A stretch of 64,000 nucleotides of DNA. It comes from Euglena gracilis. Its lineage: Eukaryota; Euglenida; Euglenophyceae; Euglenales. Positions within the stretch are counted from its first letter, which is position 1; every line of letters begins with the position of its first letter. Below are positions 1 to 18,035 of the stretch, piece after piece. The stretch is from contig CP154956.1 in NCBI GenBank assembly GCA_039621445.1, forward strand, positions 70,115,649 through 70,179,648. Direction: 5' to 3'. The translations under genes were made by a program, and so were the position numbers. Below the pieces are notes generated by a model that had not been told where the DNA came from, searched no databases, and saw only the letters and a list, made by a program, of their open reading frames with translations.

Positions 1-165
1 CCCCGCTGCGCCAGGGCGGGGTCGAGGGGCTGCGGCTCCGGCAAGGGGCCCTGCGGGGGGAGGGGCGCCAGCCCGAGGGCGGCGCAGTCCGCCCCGCAGT
101 CGTGGAGGCGGCAGAACAGCTCGATGGCGGCGCCATCCGCGCAGTCCAGCCCGCCGGCAGGCGGT
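1..165 (-). CDS. partial exon of an unidentified protein (cut by window edge)
   Basis: The minus frame is open to the window edge with nearly every third position G or C. It reads AAIELFCRLHDCGADCAALG followed by a Pro/Leu-rich stretch (LAPLPPQGPLPEPQ). There are four cysteines in the first half (counting one in LDCADG just upstream) and none afterwards. I recognise no family. The upstream boundary is unclear because no clean AG precedes it; it lies near the end of the C-rich tract at 165-200. It could be a downstream exon of the gene at 4.4-10.6 kb or belong to another gene. Seen: open frame and codon bias. Inferred: exon status. Confidence 0.5.
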
Positions 166-423
166 GGACCCCCCCCCCCAACCCCATCCCCACCCCCGCC
201 ATTGGCGTGTTGTGCTGACTCCAGGTGGGGGGGGGATCTCCACTTTCGGGCCCGGCAATTACCGTTGATTTCCGGCCTCGGGCATTCCAGCGGCAGAAAG
301 TGCCAGGTTTTGATTCATGAGAACGTTCCCGGGCTGCGTTGGGGCAATGACTACTTGCGGCGCAGTGTGCACGCACGCCTCGGGGCCTTCAGAAACTTCA
401 GGGCTTGCCTAAGGAAAACATGC
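166..423. other. no gene seen
   Basis: This is presumed intron or spacer. It holds a C/G tract at 168-235 and otherwise mixed sequence with no codon bias. Confidence 0.4.
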
Positions 424-530
424 CAGGGTTCAATATAAAGGAAGGTGGGGGGTTCGGACCCCCCCCACTCCAATAGAAGGGCTGGCACCCTCCACCTAAA
501 TAGGTCCAACAAGCCTGGCTGTAGGGGTGT
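424..530. mobile_element. fragment of a CAGGG-ended hAT-type MITE
   Basis: The left end CAGGGTTCAATATAAAGGAA closely resembles the left terminus of the intact element at 1124-1543 and is likewise followed by a G tract, a GGACC core and a C tract. No matching right terminus or 8-bp TSD was found. It is probably a decayed or truncated copy. Confidence 0.45.
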
Positions 531-1123
531 CGCCGCTGGCTTGCCAACGTGAAGCACCCAATTGCAGGACCTGAAGGGCATGCGGATATGCAGCAGCAGT
601 GCCGCAATCACGGCAACGAAATAGAAAATGAGAACGAATCCAAAACGAAATAAAAAAACTGAATGCATAAAGCTAAATAAAAAAACAAAAAATGAAATGA
701 AATAAATGGTACTCATGGAGAACAACTTTAGCAGGTGAACAAGGCAACTTTCTTCACCTTTGTGGTTTGTGGTTTCTTGGATCCCAAAGTAGCCGATCCC
801 AGGGGGGGGGGTGACTGGGTGGCTGAACAAAAAAAATATTGGATTCTTGGAAGAGTGTGAACAACCCCCTCCTTGGGGATGGTAAAAGGCGTCTGCGCCG
901 GAAGACACCGGCCTGCACAAGGCACAGAGCTACAAACCAACTCCACCAACTTCCACGAACATGAAATTGTGCCCAAAATGCTGAAAGGAGAAGTGAGGCC
1001 GGGGCACGGCTGACGTCAAGGGAAAGCATCGGCCCTGTGTCGGCCTTGTGCGGCTCTCCTATCGAACGACATTCCCTCGGTTTCCTTGGGAGGTCAAAGG
1101 CATTTGACAAGAGCACCCATGGG

Positions 1124-1543
1124 CAGGGTTCGATATAAGGACAGGTGGGGGGGGGTGGTCTGGACCCCCCCCCTGCGGGCCAGGAGAGGGGGGGGGGGGG
1201 GGGGGGGGACACCCCCCCACCTAAACAGTGGCGCGGTCTGGGTGACCGAAATCATGGCCCGGCGCGAAGCGCCGGGCCGAAAATTTTTGACCCCCCCAAA
1301 ACGACCAAAAGTGCCATTTTGGGCACTTTTTGGGCAAAAATGTGCCAAAAATGCAAAAAAAATTTTCGGCGCAAAGCGCCGGAGGAAAAAATTGCCCCTT
1401 TTTTGGGGGGGGGTCCCGGATACCCCCCCAGGGTCGGTCTGGACCCCCCTGGCAGGTGGGCCCCTGCGGGCCAGGAGGGGGGGGGGGGGGGGGGGGGACA
1501 CCCCCCACCTAAACCATGTACGCCCTCCTCATATCAAACCCTG
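1124..1543. mobile_element. nonautonomous hAT-type element (MITE), 420 bp
   Basis: The left terminus CAGGGTTCGATATAAGGA and the inverted right terminus CAGGGTTTGATATGAGGA agree at 16 of 18 positions. The element is flanked by a perfect 8-bp duplication CCCATGGG (1116-1123 and 1544-1551). Eight-bp TSDs and CAGGG ends are classic for the hAT superfamily. The interior has no coding potential: two G/C-tract blocks flank an AT-rich centre with a GGCGCGAAGCGCC-like palindrome and AAAATTTT tracts. A nearly identical left half occurs at 63892-64000 in the same orientation. Confidence 0.85.
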
Positions 1544-2030
1544 CCCATGGGCAGCATGGATGGGCTTGCTCAGTAACACAAAGCAAAGGTTCAACAAACA
1601 ACCGATGGATGGCACATCTCATTAAAAGGGACAGACAGCAATGCAGCAGGCGCCCCGAATGGGAGAGCGCTTCCGCGATGACTGAGCGGTGAAGCCACTC
1701 CCCTTCCGCCTCCTCCTGGAGATGCAACGGACGATGACAGGTGCTCTGGGCACAGGGAGGGGGGGGCTACCAAAGGTGTGGGATTGGGATGCTTTGCATC
1801 TTATGTGCATTGTACATAAATTATTTGAACATTCCGCTATGAGAGTGAGCCTTTTCATCGACCACCCAGAAAATACGTACCCAGAACCTCAAGATCACTC
1901 GTAAGCATTTTCACCAACAGCCCAAGAATTAGACTTGGGGTCCTGCTTTGTGCGTGGAAAACAGCACCGCCCCTCAACCTGACACAACCCCCTGGGAGAC
2001 TGGGTGAGGGTCAGAACTGACCTTTCCCCA

Positions 2031-2107
2031 TCCATGGATGCATGCATCCATCCATGCATACATGCATGGATGCATGCATCCATCCATGCATACATGCATG
2101 GATGCAC
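2031..2107. repeat. palindromic minisatellite of ATGCATGCATCC type
   Basis: About 2.3 copies of a roughly 32-base unit made of alternating CATGCATGGATG and its complement. Each unit is largely self-complementary, so the array can fold on either strand. Confidence 0.8.
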
Positions 2108-3859
2108 TTGTTTGCACACCTTTTTTATTAAAAAAAAGCCTGGCCCGGAACCGACACTGGTGATGGGACCGCTGTCCATGCACACATCCATGTAGTCAAA
2201 TGGAAATGGGAACCGACCGGGATGGAGAACCACCACAACCAAAGGCTCAGGAGACAAACTTTTCGAGCAGGTCAATGACAGTGAAAGAAGTGTGATTCCT
2301 GCTGGAGAATTATGTGGCCTTTGTCTCAATGGAACGAACTTTGGCGGATTGACAAACAACCCCCCCCCAAGCGAGCTGTGGAGTTGCTAGCAGGGCAGAA
2401 CTGCAGGACAAGGGCACCTCAGCCCTGTATGCCCAAGGATAGCCCAACCTTTGTTGGAACTGAATTCAGTAAAAATTGGAAAGTTATATATGTAAGGTTT
2501 AATAATAATTCGGGGGCTTTCTCAAAGGTGGAGAAGACAGATTTCCTTCCGCAATACACCTCGACGTGGCGATACAGCGAGGAGAAGAATATTTTACACA
2601 GATGATTAAAAAAAACCAACAAATTGGAGATCGGTTTGTGTTTAAGAACCTACACTTGCACGTTTTGCGTTCCAGAACCTACACTTGCAAATATGTCTGG
2701 CGACGCTCAGCCGCACACCTCGAGCAAAAAGAAGCCACCCGACAACTCCAGCAACATGGGCAATGCAAGCAATTTGGCTTGTGCTTGAGGCTGTGGCGAA
2801 ATAAAATGGCAGTTGCCTTTGCCTGAGCCCGGCTGTGGCAGCCTCCACAAGTAGACAAGGCAGCGCAGACATCTGGAAGGTAGGGCTGATAGGGGGGAAA
2901 TCATCGAATGCCTCCCTTCAACATACCTCCCCCCGTCTCAGTACCAGAGAATATCGGCAAGCATCAGGGGGTGCTTGGACAGGGCCGTCCTTAAGTGAAT
3001 AAAGAAAATCTGCTGTCTCAGCGCATTCAACAGAAATACACAAGGGAAATGGGAGAAAACTGGAAGTTTCCCAGCAAAAACAGGTATAAATCAAACAAAA
3101 TAGTAAGGTTCCGGGAATCATCGCCAACCCAGCCAAAACATCAAAAAAAAAGTGTTTTTTCGACGTTTAATTCTCGATCGTGTTCAAACCCCAGTCCGGC
3201 CCTTGGCTGGCCCTTGGGCCTGAGGACGGTCCTCAAATGGCAGTCTTCAGCAGGAAAAAAAAACCAAAACAAAACAAAATAAACAGAACTGAACTGAACT
3301 AAACTAAAATAAAATATCCTGTTATGGACCGCCCCAGCTTAGGGGAGGATTCAATGACTCAAGGAATCCGGCACTTTACGCTGAAAAAGGTCTTTCCTCA
3401 TTTTGGGGACTGCTCAACTTGAAGGCACACGGATGAAGAAATCGGCAAAATCTCACGGACTCAACCTTCGGGTTTGCTGAATTTTCAAAATTCAAAAAAT
3501 CTTCCATAAGAATAAATGAAAACAATTGCTCTCAGGGGCCATAGATCCATTTAGTGACCCCTCCCCCAGGCAGGGAGGAAGGCAGGGTACTTTTTCCCCG
3601 GCCCAAACCCACCCAAGCACATTCCCTGAAAACCCACTCACCCACAAGCCCCCCACCCCCCCAAAGGGTCAACCCACCCACCTAAAACCCACCCAAAATC
3701 AGCCAAAAACCCTTGAAAAATTTCCCCAGCACGGTCTTTGGCCGGGCCAAAAAATTGACCCGTGCGCACCCACTCACCAACTCTTGAAACCCCACCCACT
3801 CACCACCCTTTGGGGGGTTAGGGGGCCACACAGGTGTTTAGTGAATCTATGCCCCGGGC

Positions 3860-4345
3860 CAGGGGTTTTCTTAAGGACCCCGGGGGGTCCCAAAAGCCGG
3901 CTGGAAAAAGGTGCTGGCTGGAAACAAGGAGTTGGCTGGAACTCCCGCTCCCTGGGGATCTGGTGGGGGGGGGGGGGTGTCCGGCCGGCTGGCAGCTGGA
4001 CCTGGCGGGCACCCAAAAAAATGCCCCCAAAACCTCAAAATCCAGCTGGGTTGGCATTTTTCAGCCAAAATTGGAGGTGAAACCCCAAAACCACCTTAAA
4101 TGGCAAAAATGCCATTTAAAGCAATTCTTACCCCTTTAATTTCAATTTCAATTGGTCCATGAGCCATCCCGGATTCGCCTGGCTGGACCCAACTTTATTA
4201 AGCGGGCCCACCCCCCGGGGGGCCACAGTCCGGCTTGGAGGTGCTGGCTGGAAAAAAAGCGTCCTGGCCGGCTGGGGCGGGGGGGGGGGGGTCGGGAGAT
4301 GCTTCGGGCATCGCCTTTTGAAAAGATCGGCAAACTTCAGTGGTG
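3860..4345. mobile_element. decayed G/C-tract element with GCTGG motifs
   Basis: It opens with CAGGGGTTTTCTTAAGGACC, close to the terminus of the element at 25290. It then shows the same body parts: CCGGCTGGAAAAAGGTGCTGG repeats, a long G tract, an AT-rich CAAAATTGGA centre, TTTATTAAG and a second GCTGG block. The right end has drifted and no TSD is visible, so boundaries are approximate. Confidence 0.45.
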
Positions 4346-4377
4346 GGTGCTTAGATAATACCTGTGCTCGTATGCAC

Positions 4378-10770
<6,393 letters not shown>

Positions 10771-10978
10771 ACGGCAGGGGGACGGGAGGAGGAGGCTCGC
10801 GAGCATCCTCGAGCGCACGCCCTTTTGTGTGCCACTGTCTGGAGGGCCCCTGGAACAACACAAAACCCCGTGGGTGCCCTGTGTGTGCATCTCCGCTTTG
10901 TGGCCCATGCCCTTTTGCGCGCAACATGAACATTGAACTTGCAAAGTTCGGTCCTTTTGAAACACGCATTCAGATCTG

Positions 10979-11120
10979 AGGAGGATGCTCGAATGTTGTT
11001 CTCGGTGGTTCAAGGATGCCTTTTTAAGCCCCCTGAGGGGGGGGGGGGTTGAAAACGTTTGAGGGTACTCAAGCTCAAACGTTCGAGCTCAAGCGTCCTC
11101 CTACTGAATCCCCCTCCGGG
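10979..11120. repeat. diverged copy of the TCGTTCGAGG repeat end
   Basis: It shares with 29740-29845 the order TTTTAAGCCCCCT / G tract / TTGAAAACGTTTGAGG / CTCAAACGTTCGAGCTCAAG / CTCCTACTGAATCCCCCT. Confidence 0.6.
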
Positions 11121-11429
11121 GCGTGACCCCTGGGCAGCGTTGTGTAACAGTTTGGGCACACATGGGGGATGCCAACAGCCCACTCATTTGTCTGACTTCC
11201 CAGGAGACAGCCCAGGATCCCCCCCCCGTGATTTTTTCCCCGCCTCCGAAGCTCCATACAAGAGGAGGTTCAGGCTTTCGGCATATTTGCACTGCATATT
11301 TGTTAAAATAATAAAATACTTGTTAAATAATTTTTGAGGGCACATTTCCTGCATGGTTTTCATCCGAGGGGGTCATAACGGGCACAGAGGAATGTGTGAC
11401 AAAGGGATTCCCAATGGGGTGGGTGACAA

Positions 11430-11640
11430 TTGTTGGGAGGCTGGGAAGCATCCAAGTGGAGTGGGACGAGACCCGGGCGTGGCCAAGCATCCGCAGCATT
11501 TCGGCCCGACACCACCGCGGTCCTTTTGGCAGCCTCCACTGCCAATCAAATTCCTCCACCCTCCAGCAGGCCGGCTTCACTCCAACTCTCTCGCCGAAAC
11601 TTCCAGGCTTGCATACTGGGAAAGAAATGGGACTGCAAAT
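11430..11640 (-). CDS. possible exon, unidentified
   Basis: The minus frame reads ERVGVKPACWRVEEFDWQWR followed by LPKGPRWCRAEMLRMLGHAR. Third-position bias is weaker than in neighbouring exons. Four Trp in about 35 residues is unusual. Splice borders were not fixed, and it may be a downstream exon of the gene at 11885-12434. Confidence 0.35.
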
Positions 11641-11884
11641 TTTTTTCCAGCCCTTCACGCCGAAAAAGAAAAATTCACCTTGTGGTTGAAGTCTACTGCT
11701 GAACTCGCATGGCATAGCCTCCCCCCCCCCCTCGAAGCACCACCACCCCGGTTCTAACCTTGGTTCCTCTTAAAGGTGATCTTCTCGGAAGCTGTGCACA
11801 TTTTTAAGGGAAATTCCTTGAAACTTTAGAAACCTCTGAAACTTGATTGGTAAGCCATTGTTGTCTTTTTGGCATCCCGATGAC

Positions 11885-12434
11885 GGGTCGGACGGCCGCG
11901 TCGCAGTCCGCCACCGGCGGCGCCAAGGGCGACGGTGGGCGGCGGTCGCGCTTCCGCTGCTGCCGGGCGGCGGCCGGCGCGGCACCGCCGCTGCCGCCCA
12001 CGGCTGCGCGGGGGAGGCCGGCGGCCGGACGGTGGCCCAGCCGGGCCAAGGGGGAGGCCGTCGCCCCCGCGGTGGGGGTCGGGCTCGCCGGCAGGACGAT
12101 GCCCGCCGCCTGCTCCGTGGCCGAGCAGCAGCCTCGTTTCCCATTTTGTTGGGGTTCAACCATCCCACTCACTGCGGGTGATCGCCTCCGCTCCTCCTCC
12201 GCGCGGACCTCACCACAAGGCATGTGCTTCTTGCCAGTTCCTTCCTCCGAGGCCGGCGACGCATCGTCCTGGCCGTCGCCGGCCTCCCCGCGCCCCACGG
12301 GTAGGACGGGGCCGCGAGAGGGCTCAGCGGGGCGGGCGGCAGTGTTCCCGCCGCCGACCCACGCGGCGGGTCCGCAGGGGGCGGCGCGGGGGGTGGGGGG
12401 TCTGGCAGTGGCCCGCAGGCCCCGGCCAGGCTTC
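11885..12434 (-). CDS. two exons of an unidentified low-complexity protein
   Basis: Exon 12434-12209 opens after a pyrimidine tract and CAAAAG and reads through a Pro/Ala/Arg-rich part into an acidic tail (EAGDGQDDASPASEEGTGKK), ending GAG|GTCCGC. Exon 12109-11885 follows GAGCAG|GCGG in phase and is Ala/Pro-rich with a basic patch (ARQQRKRDRRPPSPLAPP), ending CCC|GTCATC. Nearly all third positions are G or C. Both are likely disordered regions. The plus-strand frame over the same bases is a shadow with poorer codon use. Confidence 0.55.
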
Positions 12435-13292
12435 CTTTTGCCCGGGGGAGGGAGGGGGTGCCTCCCGGGGCACGGGGCTGCGGGGTGCCTGCTGGTAGCA
12501 GGAGCACCCCCCACTTTAAGCCGGGCATCAAGTGGGCGGGGAGTGGGTTCCAACTCTCCCCCCCAGGGGGTGGTTGGACCTCCCCTCCTGTGCTGCAGGT
12601 TTTCTGGAGCAAAGCGCCGAGAACTGGGGGGGGGGGGTTCCCAAACTCAAGTTTGCGCACACTTTGTCAAAAGCAGTCGGTCAAAAAAGGCACCTGAAAT
12701 GGACCTTCTTCAGCGCGAAGTGCCAGAGAAAAAACATAGGTTGGGGGTCCTGGAACCCCCTCGGAACTGAAGGGGGGGAGGGGTGGTCTTCATCCCCCCC
12801 CCCCTCCTCGGGGGTCACACCCCCTCCCCCCCCCCCTCCATGTACAATACCACCGCTCACGTAATGCAATGGTTTTGGGTCCCAGCACTGGCCGACCCAG
12901 CCAAATTTCGTCTCGAAAATGGCCATTATCGGACCCCAGTGCCTTCGGCCCACGGGGGGGGGGGGGTGCTAGAGCACTACACTCCCCAAAACCTAACCCT
13001 CCACCAGGGCCTGAAAGTGCCCTCCCTCCCAATGGGGTGCAACCTTCCTTAAAAGCAGCCTGTCCCCAACCACTGCCCACGCGCAGCCCAGAGCCTTATC
13101 GGTGACAACGGAGTTCCGGCCAACACCGGGGAAAGGAGGGGGCAAGAAGACTGGAGGGCAAACAGCACAGGCGGGACTGCACGGAGCCCGCGCCTGCTGG
13201 GCTCTCTGGCAAAAAAAAATTAAGCAGACTGGCAGTCAGGCAGAGAGAGAGAGACCCCTGTTGGTGGCAACAAAGAACAGAAACAGATGGGG
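12435..13292. other. spacer or intron with G/C-tract repeat
   Basis: No exon is supported. At 12780-13060 paired C/G tracts flank GAAAATGGCC and GGACCCC, resembling the decayed element at 43150-43420. Confidence 0.4.
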
Positions 13293-13390
13293 GGGGGGGG
13301 CAGGGGCTCCGCTGCGCCCAGCACTGGCCTGCCTCAAGCCGGCAGTCCGCCCGGCACCTTCTCTCGTCGTCCTCACAACCCCCCCCCTCC
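13293..13390 (-). CDS. possible Cys-rich exon
   Basis: The minus frame after GTGAG reads DDERRCRADCRLEAGQCWAQ then RSPCPP, with four cysteines. Codons are G/C-ended. The exon runs into a C tract, so its 3' end is uncertain. No family can be assigned from this length. Confidence 0.35.
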
Positions 13391-13669
13391 GTTGCCAAGA
13401 CACTGATAATGTGGACTGGTGAGCACGGCTGCCATTGCGGTTCTGGGACCAGGCACCCCCAGACAACATGTGACTGCAAAAGGCATCAGTTAAACTGAGT
13501 GGTTGTTACTGGCAGGGGAAAAACAAAACAGACAAATGAAGTATTACGAAGACATGATTGCTGTGCTCTTTTTTTCGCACTTGTGAGGTATATTGGGCCA
13601 CACTGGGGATCAGATTTTGACCAGCATTTCCTTCACTTCTCGATCCTTCACCCATTTCTTCTTTTCCCC

Positions 13670-13719
13670 CATCTTCTGGAACCCCCCATCCTTCAGCAGA
13701 TGGGGGGTTCCAGAAGATG
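13670..13719. repeat. perfect 21-bp inverted repeat with 8-base loop
   Basis: The left arm 13670-13690 contains CATCTTCTGGAACCCCCC; the right arm 13699-13719 is its exact complement. Confidence 0.9.
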
Positions 13720-13921
13720 AGCATAATGGGGGGGGTCTGACCGGGAAGAATTAATGACAGGAAAGAATCTGTCGGGAAAAATATTGGACGAATGATTAAA
13801 ACGCCAGGAAGAATTCTGAACGCTCACCTGAAAACGGGCGGGAAAAATTCTGAACGAAAAAATCTCGTGAACCACTTTTCAGGGAAATACAGGAGAATTC
13901 ACACCAAATTCCGAGGGTTTC

Positions 13922-14023
13922 ACAAATCGAAATTTCAAAAAAATTGGTGCAATCTCAAACTCCAAATTACAAAAAATCGAAATTTCAAAAAATTGATGCA
14001 ATCTTAAACTCCAAATTGCAAAA
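13922..14023. repeat. tandem duplication of about 52 bases
   Basis: AAATCGAAATTTCAAAAA followed by GCAATCTCAAACTCCAAATT occurs twice in a row with a few differences. The region is AT-rich without coding signal. Confidence 0.8.
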
Positions 14024-14560
14024 AAAGAATTATTTCATTTTGAAGGATCAATACACTTTAAACAAGCGACTTGGAACAGAAATTTTCAAACATTAACGCG
14101 AAGCGCCGGAGGAAATTTTTGGACGTTCACTGGAGGAAATTGGATTTTTTTCTAATTTGCCAGGAAAAACCCTGGGCAAATTTTCGGCCAGGATTTTCCC
14201 CAAATTTCCTGTTCAAGTCCCCCCCTTAGTCTCACTAAGGCTTCTTGTCTGTTTTTGGCCGGCGCTAACTTTGCTTCTGGCCCATTTTGTGTGGTGAGTG
14301 GCCAGGGAACCCTTACACCAGTGCTCTTGTGTTGCTCCCCCTGGCCGGGTGAGTAACTCTGGTGTAATTCCAGCGCTGTAGGGACATGCACTCACCTTGT
14401 TTATTTGGTGTGGTTCCCGTGGGTCAAGTCCCTCCCCCGGTAGGTGGCAGAAATGAAAGTATTGTCTCCCAAAATTTCTTGGAGTACGACGTCCCCTGTA
14501 TCACCACCCAACCCCGCCCAGAGTAGAACAACAATCACTCAAGGGGAGTGGGGGTCCCGC

Positions 14561-14561
<1 letters not shown>

Positions 14562-14595
<34 letters not shown>

Positions 14596-14660
14596 TGAGT
14601 GTGTGTGTGTGTGTGTGGGTGGGTGGGTGGGTGGGTGGGTGGGTGGGTGGGTGTGGGTTG
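14562..14660. repeat. compound (GA)n(GT)n(GGGT)n microsatellite
   Basis: About 28 bases of GA, then GT, then GGGT repeats, followed by TG/CG-rich sequence up to 14755. It is probably intronic. Confidence 0.9.
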
Positions 14661-14789
14661 GCGTGCGCACGCGTGTGTGCACGCGTGCTTGCTTGTGTGT
14701 GCCGTGTGGGTGGGTGGTGGCACGTGGATGTGGGTGTGGGTGTGGGTGTGCTGTGAGAGGAACGCTGCCGGCAGGACCCAGACGGAGGA

Positions 14790-16687
14790 CAGGGGTCGTG
14801 AGGTTGCAAGAAAAGGGGCAGTCGGCCCGCTGGGAACGGTGCCGGTCCAGCTGCGCCTCGTTGGCGCGACGCAGGGCCGCGAACCGGCGCTCTCCCCGGC
14901 AGGCCATGGCGCGCGGGGCACCGCAACTCGGCTGCGGGCGTGGCCAGCCGCCCGCCCCACAAATCAACAGATCAATCTGCACGTTTCGGTTCCAGCACGC
15001 AACACACCCACCACAAATTTTCTATGCATCACAGGCATCAACGTCGTGGATTTCGTGCAGTACCGCGAAGGTGTTGGCAATCCAGATGGGCTCTTTCTTC
15101 GGGACCTCTGCCCCCGGTGCAGACGCCATTTTGGGGGGCAACCCCCGGAGCGGGAGGACAAACAAATTTTGACCCGATAGATTGAATTTTTTGTCACTTT
15201 TGGTGTCGATACTGTTATTGAGGGGGGTGCAATACAGTCGGAGTTGGGACCACATTCCCTTAATGCCTGGATGAAATACGCAGACGAAAATAATGCCTGG
15301 ACGAAAAATAGCAGAAAAACCAAAAATAGCACTTGGACCCTCCCTGTTTGCCCATCAAAATGCATCACAATCATCTGTGCATCACAAAAAGACTTTGTAT
15401 TACACCTGTCCACCAAAAGGATGCGGAAGACAGTTTATCGTATCCAGGAAAATTTTTACAAAGCCATGCACACAGTTAACCTTTTTCCTCTTGTCACAGT
15501 TGGAGCACTCTTCCCATTGGGGCGTTGGTGAAGGAGAAACCATCATTTTCGGAAATACACCCCAAATGAATCTTTGCTCCAGCCCCAGGAGGTGAAGCTG
15601 TTGAGCAGCAAATGCCCTGCACCTTTGGCGACTCCCAAACCCAACCTGCGTCCTCCGTAGCCTCTAACACCTATTTGTATGATTGCTCTGGCCAAGGCCG
15701 CTCGGCACCACCACCACCACCACCACCATCCCCGGGGAGGGGGGGGGGAGGGCGAGCCACTTGCCTGGCTGTGGGTCTGGCGAGCCCCCCGGGGAGGGGC
15801 CGTCCTCCCACAGCGCCGCCTGGAGCCGCTGCAGCCGCAGCGCGGAGCGGGCGAGGAACGCCAGGGTGCGGAGGCTGGCGCTGGCCCCAGGCGTCGGGCC
15901 ACGGCCCCAACTGCCACCCTGGGCCCATCCGGCCGCTGGGAAGAACTCAATGGCACGACACCTCTACCCAAGATAGGGGGCTGGGGGGAAAAAATATCAA
16001 AACTTGTGGGACTTGTGCCACAAGTTTTTTTGGTGAATCGACTCACACTCCTCCCCCGGGGAAACTGTTGCCTGGTACGCGGGCTGGTCCCAGGGACCGA
16101 ATTCGCCAATTTGCCGCCGACAGTTCCTTGGGCTCGACACTGGTAGGGATCCTGCTCTTCCGTATTTCTCGATGCGCGGTAACTGTGCGCCTGTCGGCCT
16201 GTCGGCCTGGCCACGATACCGCTCCTCAGCTGTCACCGCGGCCGCCAGTGCGTCCCGCAGCCGCTGTACCTTCTCGAAATGCAATTTCATCGGGTCTTCC
16301 GCATCACCTGGCCTGTGTGCAGTGGGGTGAGGGGTGCGTGCATGAGCGCCGGTGTGTTTGTGAATACATGTGATCTGGGGACAGAGGCTGCACCCGAATG
16401 GAAAATATTTTTGTCCCGAGCGAAGGCTGTCAAATGAGTGGCTGCTGTAGAACGTTTGAATTATTGCCAGACGTCAGGGTGGCCCAGATGTTCTGGAGTG
16501 CGGGGGGGGCGGGGTGGATGCACACGCGGCCGGGGCAGTGCCCGCGAGGCAGAAGAGGCGGTCCACCTCATCCGCCAGGCGGTCCAGCTCCCCTTTCTTG
16601 GCCCGCAGCACCCGGTCCTTGAACTGCAGCTCCGCCTGCAGCCGGGCCACGAGGCCGGGCTGCGGCCGCGCCGTCTCTCCGCCCCTC
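14790..16687 (-). CDS. coiled-coil protein, six phase-matched exons
   Basis: Exons: 16687-16526, 16312-16215, 15935-15765, 15107-15043, 14931 to about 14790, plus upstream parts not fixed. The reading phase is consistent at each of the four junctions. Heptad-like stretches are VARLQAELQFKDRVLRAKKG then ELDRLADEVDRLF, KLHFEKVQRLRDALAAAVTA, and TLAFLARSALRLQRLQAALW. The intron after 15765 has the GC-type donor CAG|GCAAGT. The exon at 15107 reads EPIWIANTFAVLHEIHD; W-x-A-N-T is reminiscent of the dilute (DIL) domain of class V/XI myosins, but the match is too short to claim. The last exon (GERRFAALRRANEAQLDRHR) is basic and helical. Best description: cytosolic or cytoskeletal coiled-coil protein, family unknown. 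Confidence 0.65.
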
Positions 16688-17228
16688 CTGGTGGGCCATG
16701 GGCGAGAGGCTGGGGGATGGCCAGAGGCTGGAGGTGGCTGCCGGGGGTATGTAGGTTGAGGGGATGGAGGGTCACTTCACAAAGAAAGCAGCGCTTGCCC
16801 ATCCACCCCCCCCCCCCGACAATTGCCCAACTGTTCCCAGTGTTGGGGGGGGGGGGCGAAACGAAGGGGAAGATGGGAACATTGGTTAAAAAAAAGCCTT
16901 CCCTCCCCTTCCACTCTACTCTGACGTTCCTCTGAAAGAATTTTGAATGTTTCCAAGGGGGTGCTGATTCCCCTAATAAAAAAAAATGGAGATAGGTTAG
17001 CAATAGGGTCAGGGTAAGGAATTTTAGGCTGAAATTTGCCGGATTGTCGAAAATTACACCTAAATATAGGCTTAAACTGTGACCTACCCGTATTCTACTT
17101 CCCATTTCCCCCCTACTCAGCATCTGGAAAACCTTCCCCAAAAAACCCATGAATCAGGAACCGCCAAAGTCCCATGTATCGGTGCATCACAGTTTGGGGA
17201 CCAGACCCAAATGTGAGGCTGTCTTATT

Positions 17229-17439
17229 TTATTTTTTCCGAATATTTTCAGCCATTCTTGGGGGGGGGACGGGTGGGGGGGGGGGGCTCACCTCCATGAG
17301 ACTGCCAAATGAAATTTCTTGACCATGAAGCGCTGGAAGCCCATGTCCAAAGGGGGAGTGAGGGGCGATCAGGCTCCCCTCCCCTCCCCCTGTCAGCCTG
17401 AACAAATGCAACGCTGCTGCAAACCCAACGCAGCAGTCT
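17229..17439. other. G-tract intron sequence
   Basis: A G tract at 17260-17288 and mixed sequence without coding bias lie just downstream of the long exon at 17440-18035. Confidence 0.35.
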
Positions 17440-18035
17440 GAGGCGTTACTCTTCATGCTTCTGGTGCTCGTGCCCATGCCGTTGACGCCGAGGCGCTGAT
17501 CGTTCTGACCCACACAGAAGGGACGGCGCAGGCGGTCGCTGGGCCCCGGGACCCCCTGGAGGGCCACCGCCGACGATGGCGGCGGACTTGAAGCCGCTGC
17601 CGGGCCGGGGCTGGGGTCAACCCTCTGGCCGTGGCTGGGGTCGATGGGGTGGCCGGAGTGGCGGGCCGGGCTGGGGGCACCTGTTGTGTGGGCCGCGGGG
17701 TTGGGATGGCTTCCCGCTTCCGGTCCGGGATGGCCGCTGTGGGTAGCTGGCGGGCCGGTGGGGTCTGCGGGGCGGCTTGGGATGCCGTTGGGGGCGGGGT
17801 GGGTGGGGACGGTGCGGCTGTCGGGGGCAGGGAGGTCGGGGGTGGAGGCGTGGGGAATGGCGGAGGCGCTGGGATTGCGGAGGGTGTCAGTGAGGCCAGG
17901 GGGGTCACCGCTGCTGTGGGGGGCGGGGTGGCCCGGAAGGGGGGTGTGGCCCTCGTGGCTTGCAGGGTTGGCGGGTCTCTGGGTGCGGTCTTCGGCAGCC
18001 GGGCTCCGGCGCCTCACCAGGCTGAGGGCAATGCT
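17440..18035 (-). CDS. long exon encoding a Pro/Ser/His/Thr-rich region
   Basis: One open minus frame of about 195 codons. The 5' part is a low-complexity Pro-His-Ser-Thr-Gly region (for example THSGHPGPEAGSHPNPAAHT); the 3' part has ordinary composition and strong G/C third positions (GPSDRLRRPFCVGQNDQRLG). The two other minus frames are Pro- or Gly-rich shadows. It lies upstream of, and may belong with, the coiled-coil exons at 14.8-16.7 kb. Function unknown. Confidence 0.5.

Larger units (their letters stand above)
1552..4377. other. long non-coding stretch
   Basis: No exon with coding bias was found on either strand. It contains a minisatellite at 2031-2107, AT-rich sequence at 2460-3520 and decayed G/C-tract repeat at 3860-4345. 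It may be intergenic between the gene ending near 4.4 kb and whatever lies to the left, or a long intron. Confidence 0.4.

Noticed and set aside
11847-12770. 307-codon plus-strand frame with Arg/Ala-rich sequence
   Set aside because: Antisense shadow of the minus exons at 11885-12434, which have cleaner third-position bias and splice borders.
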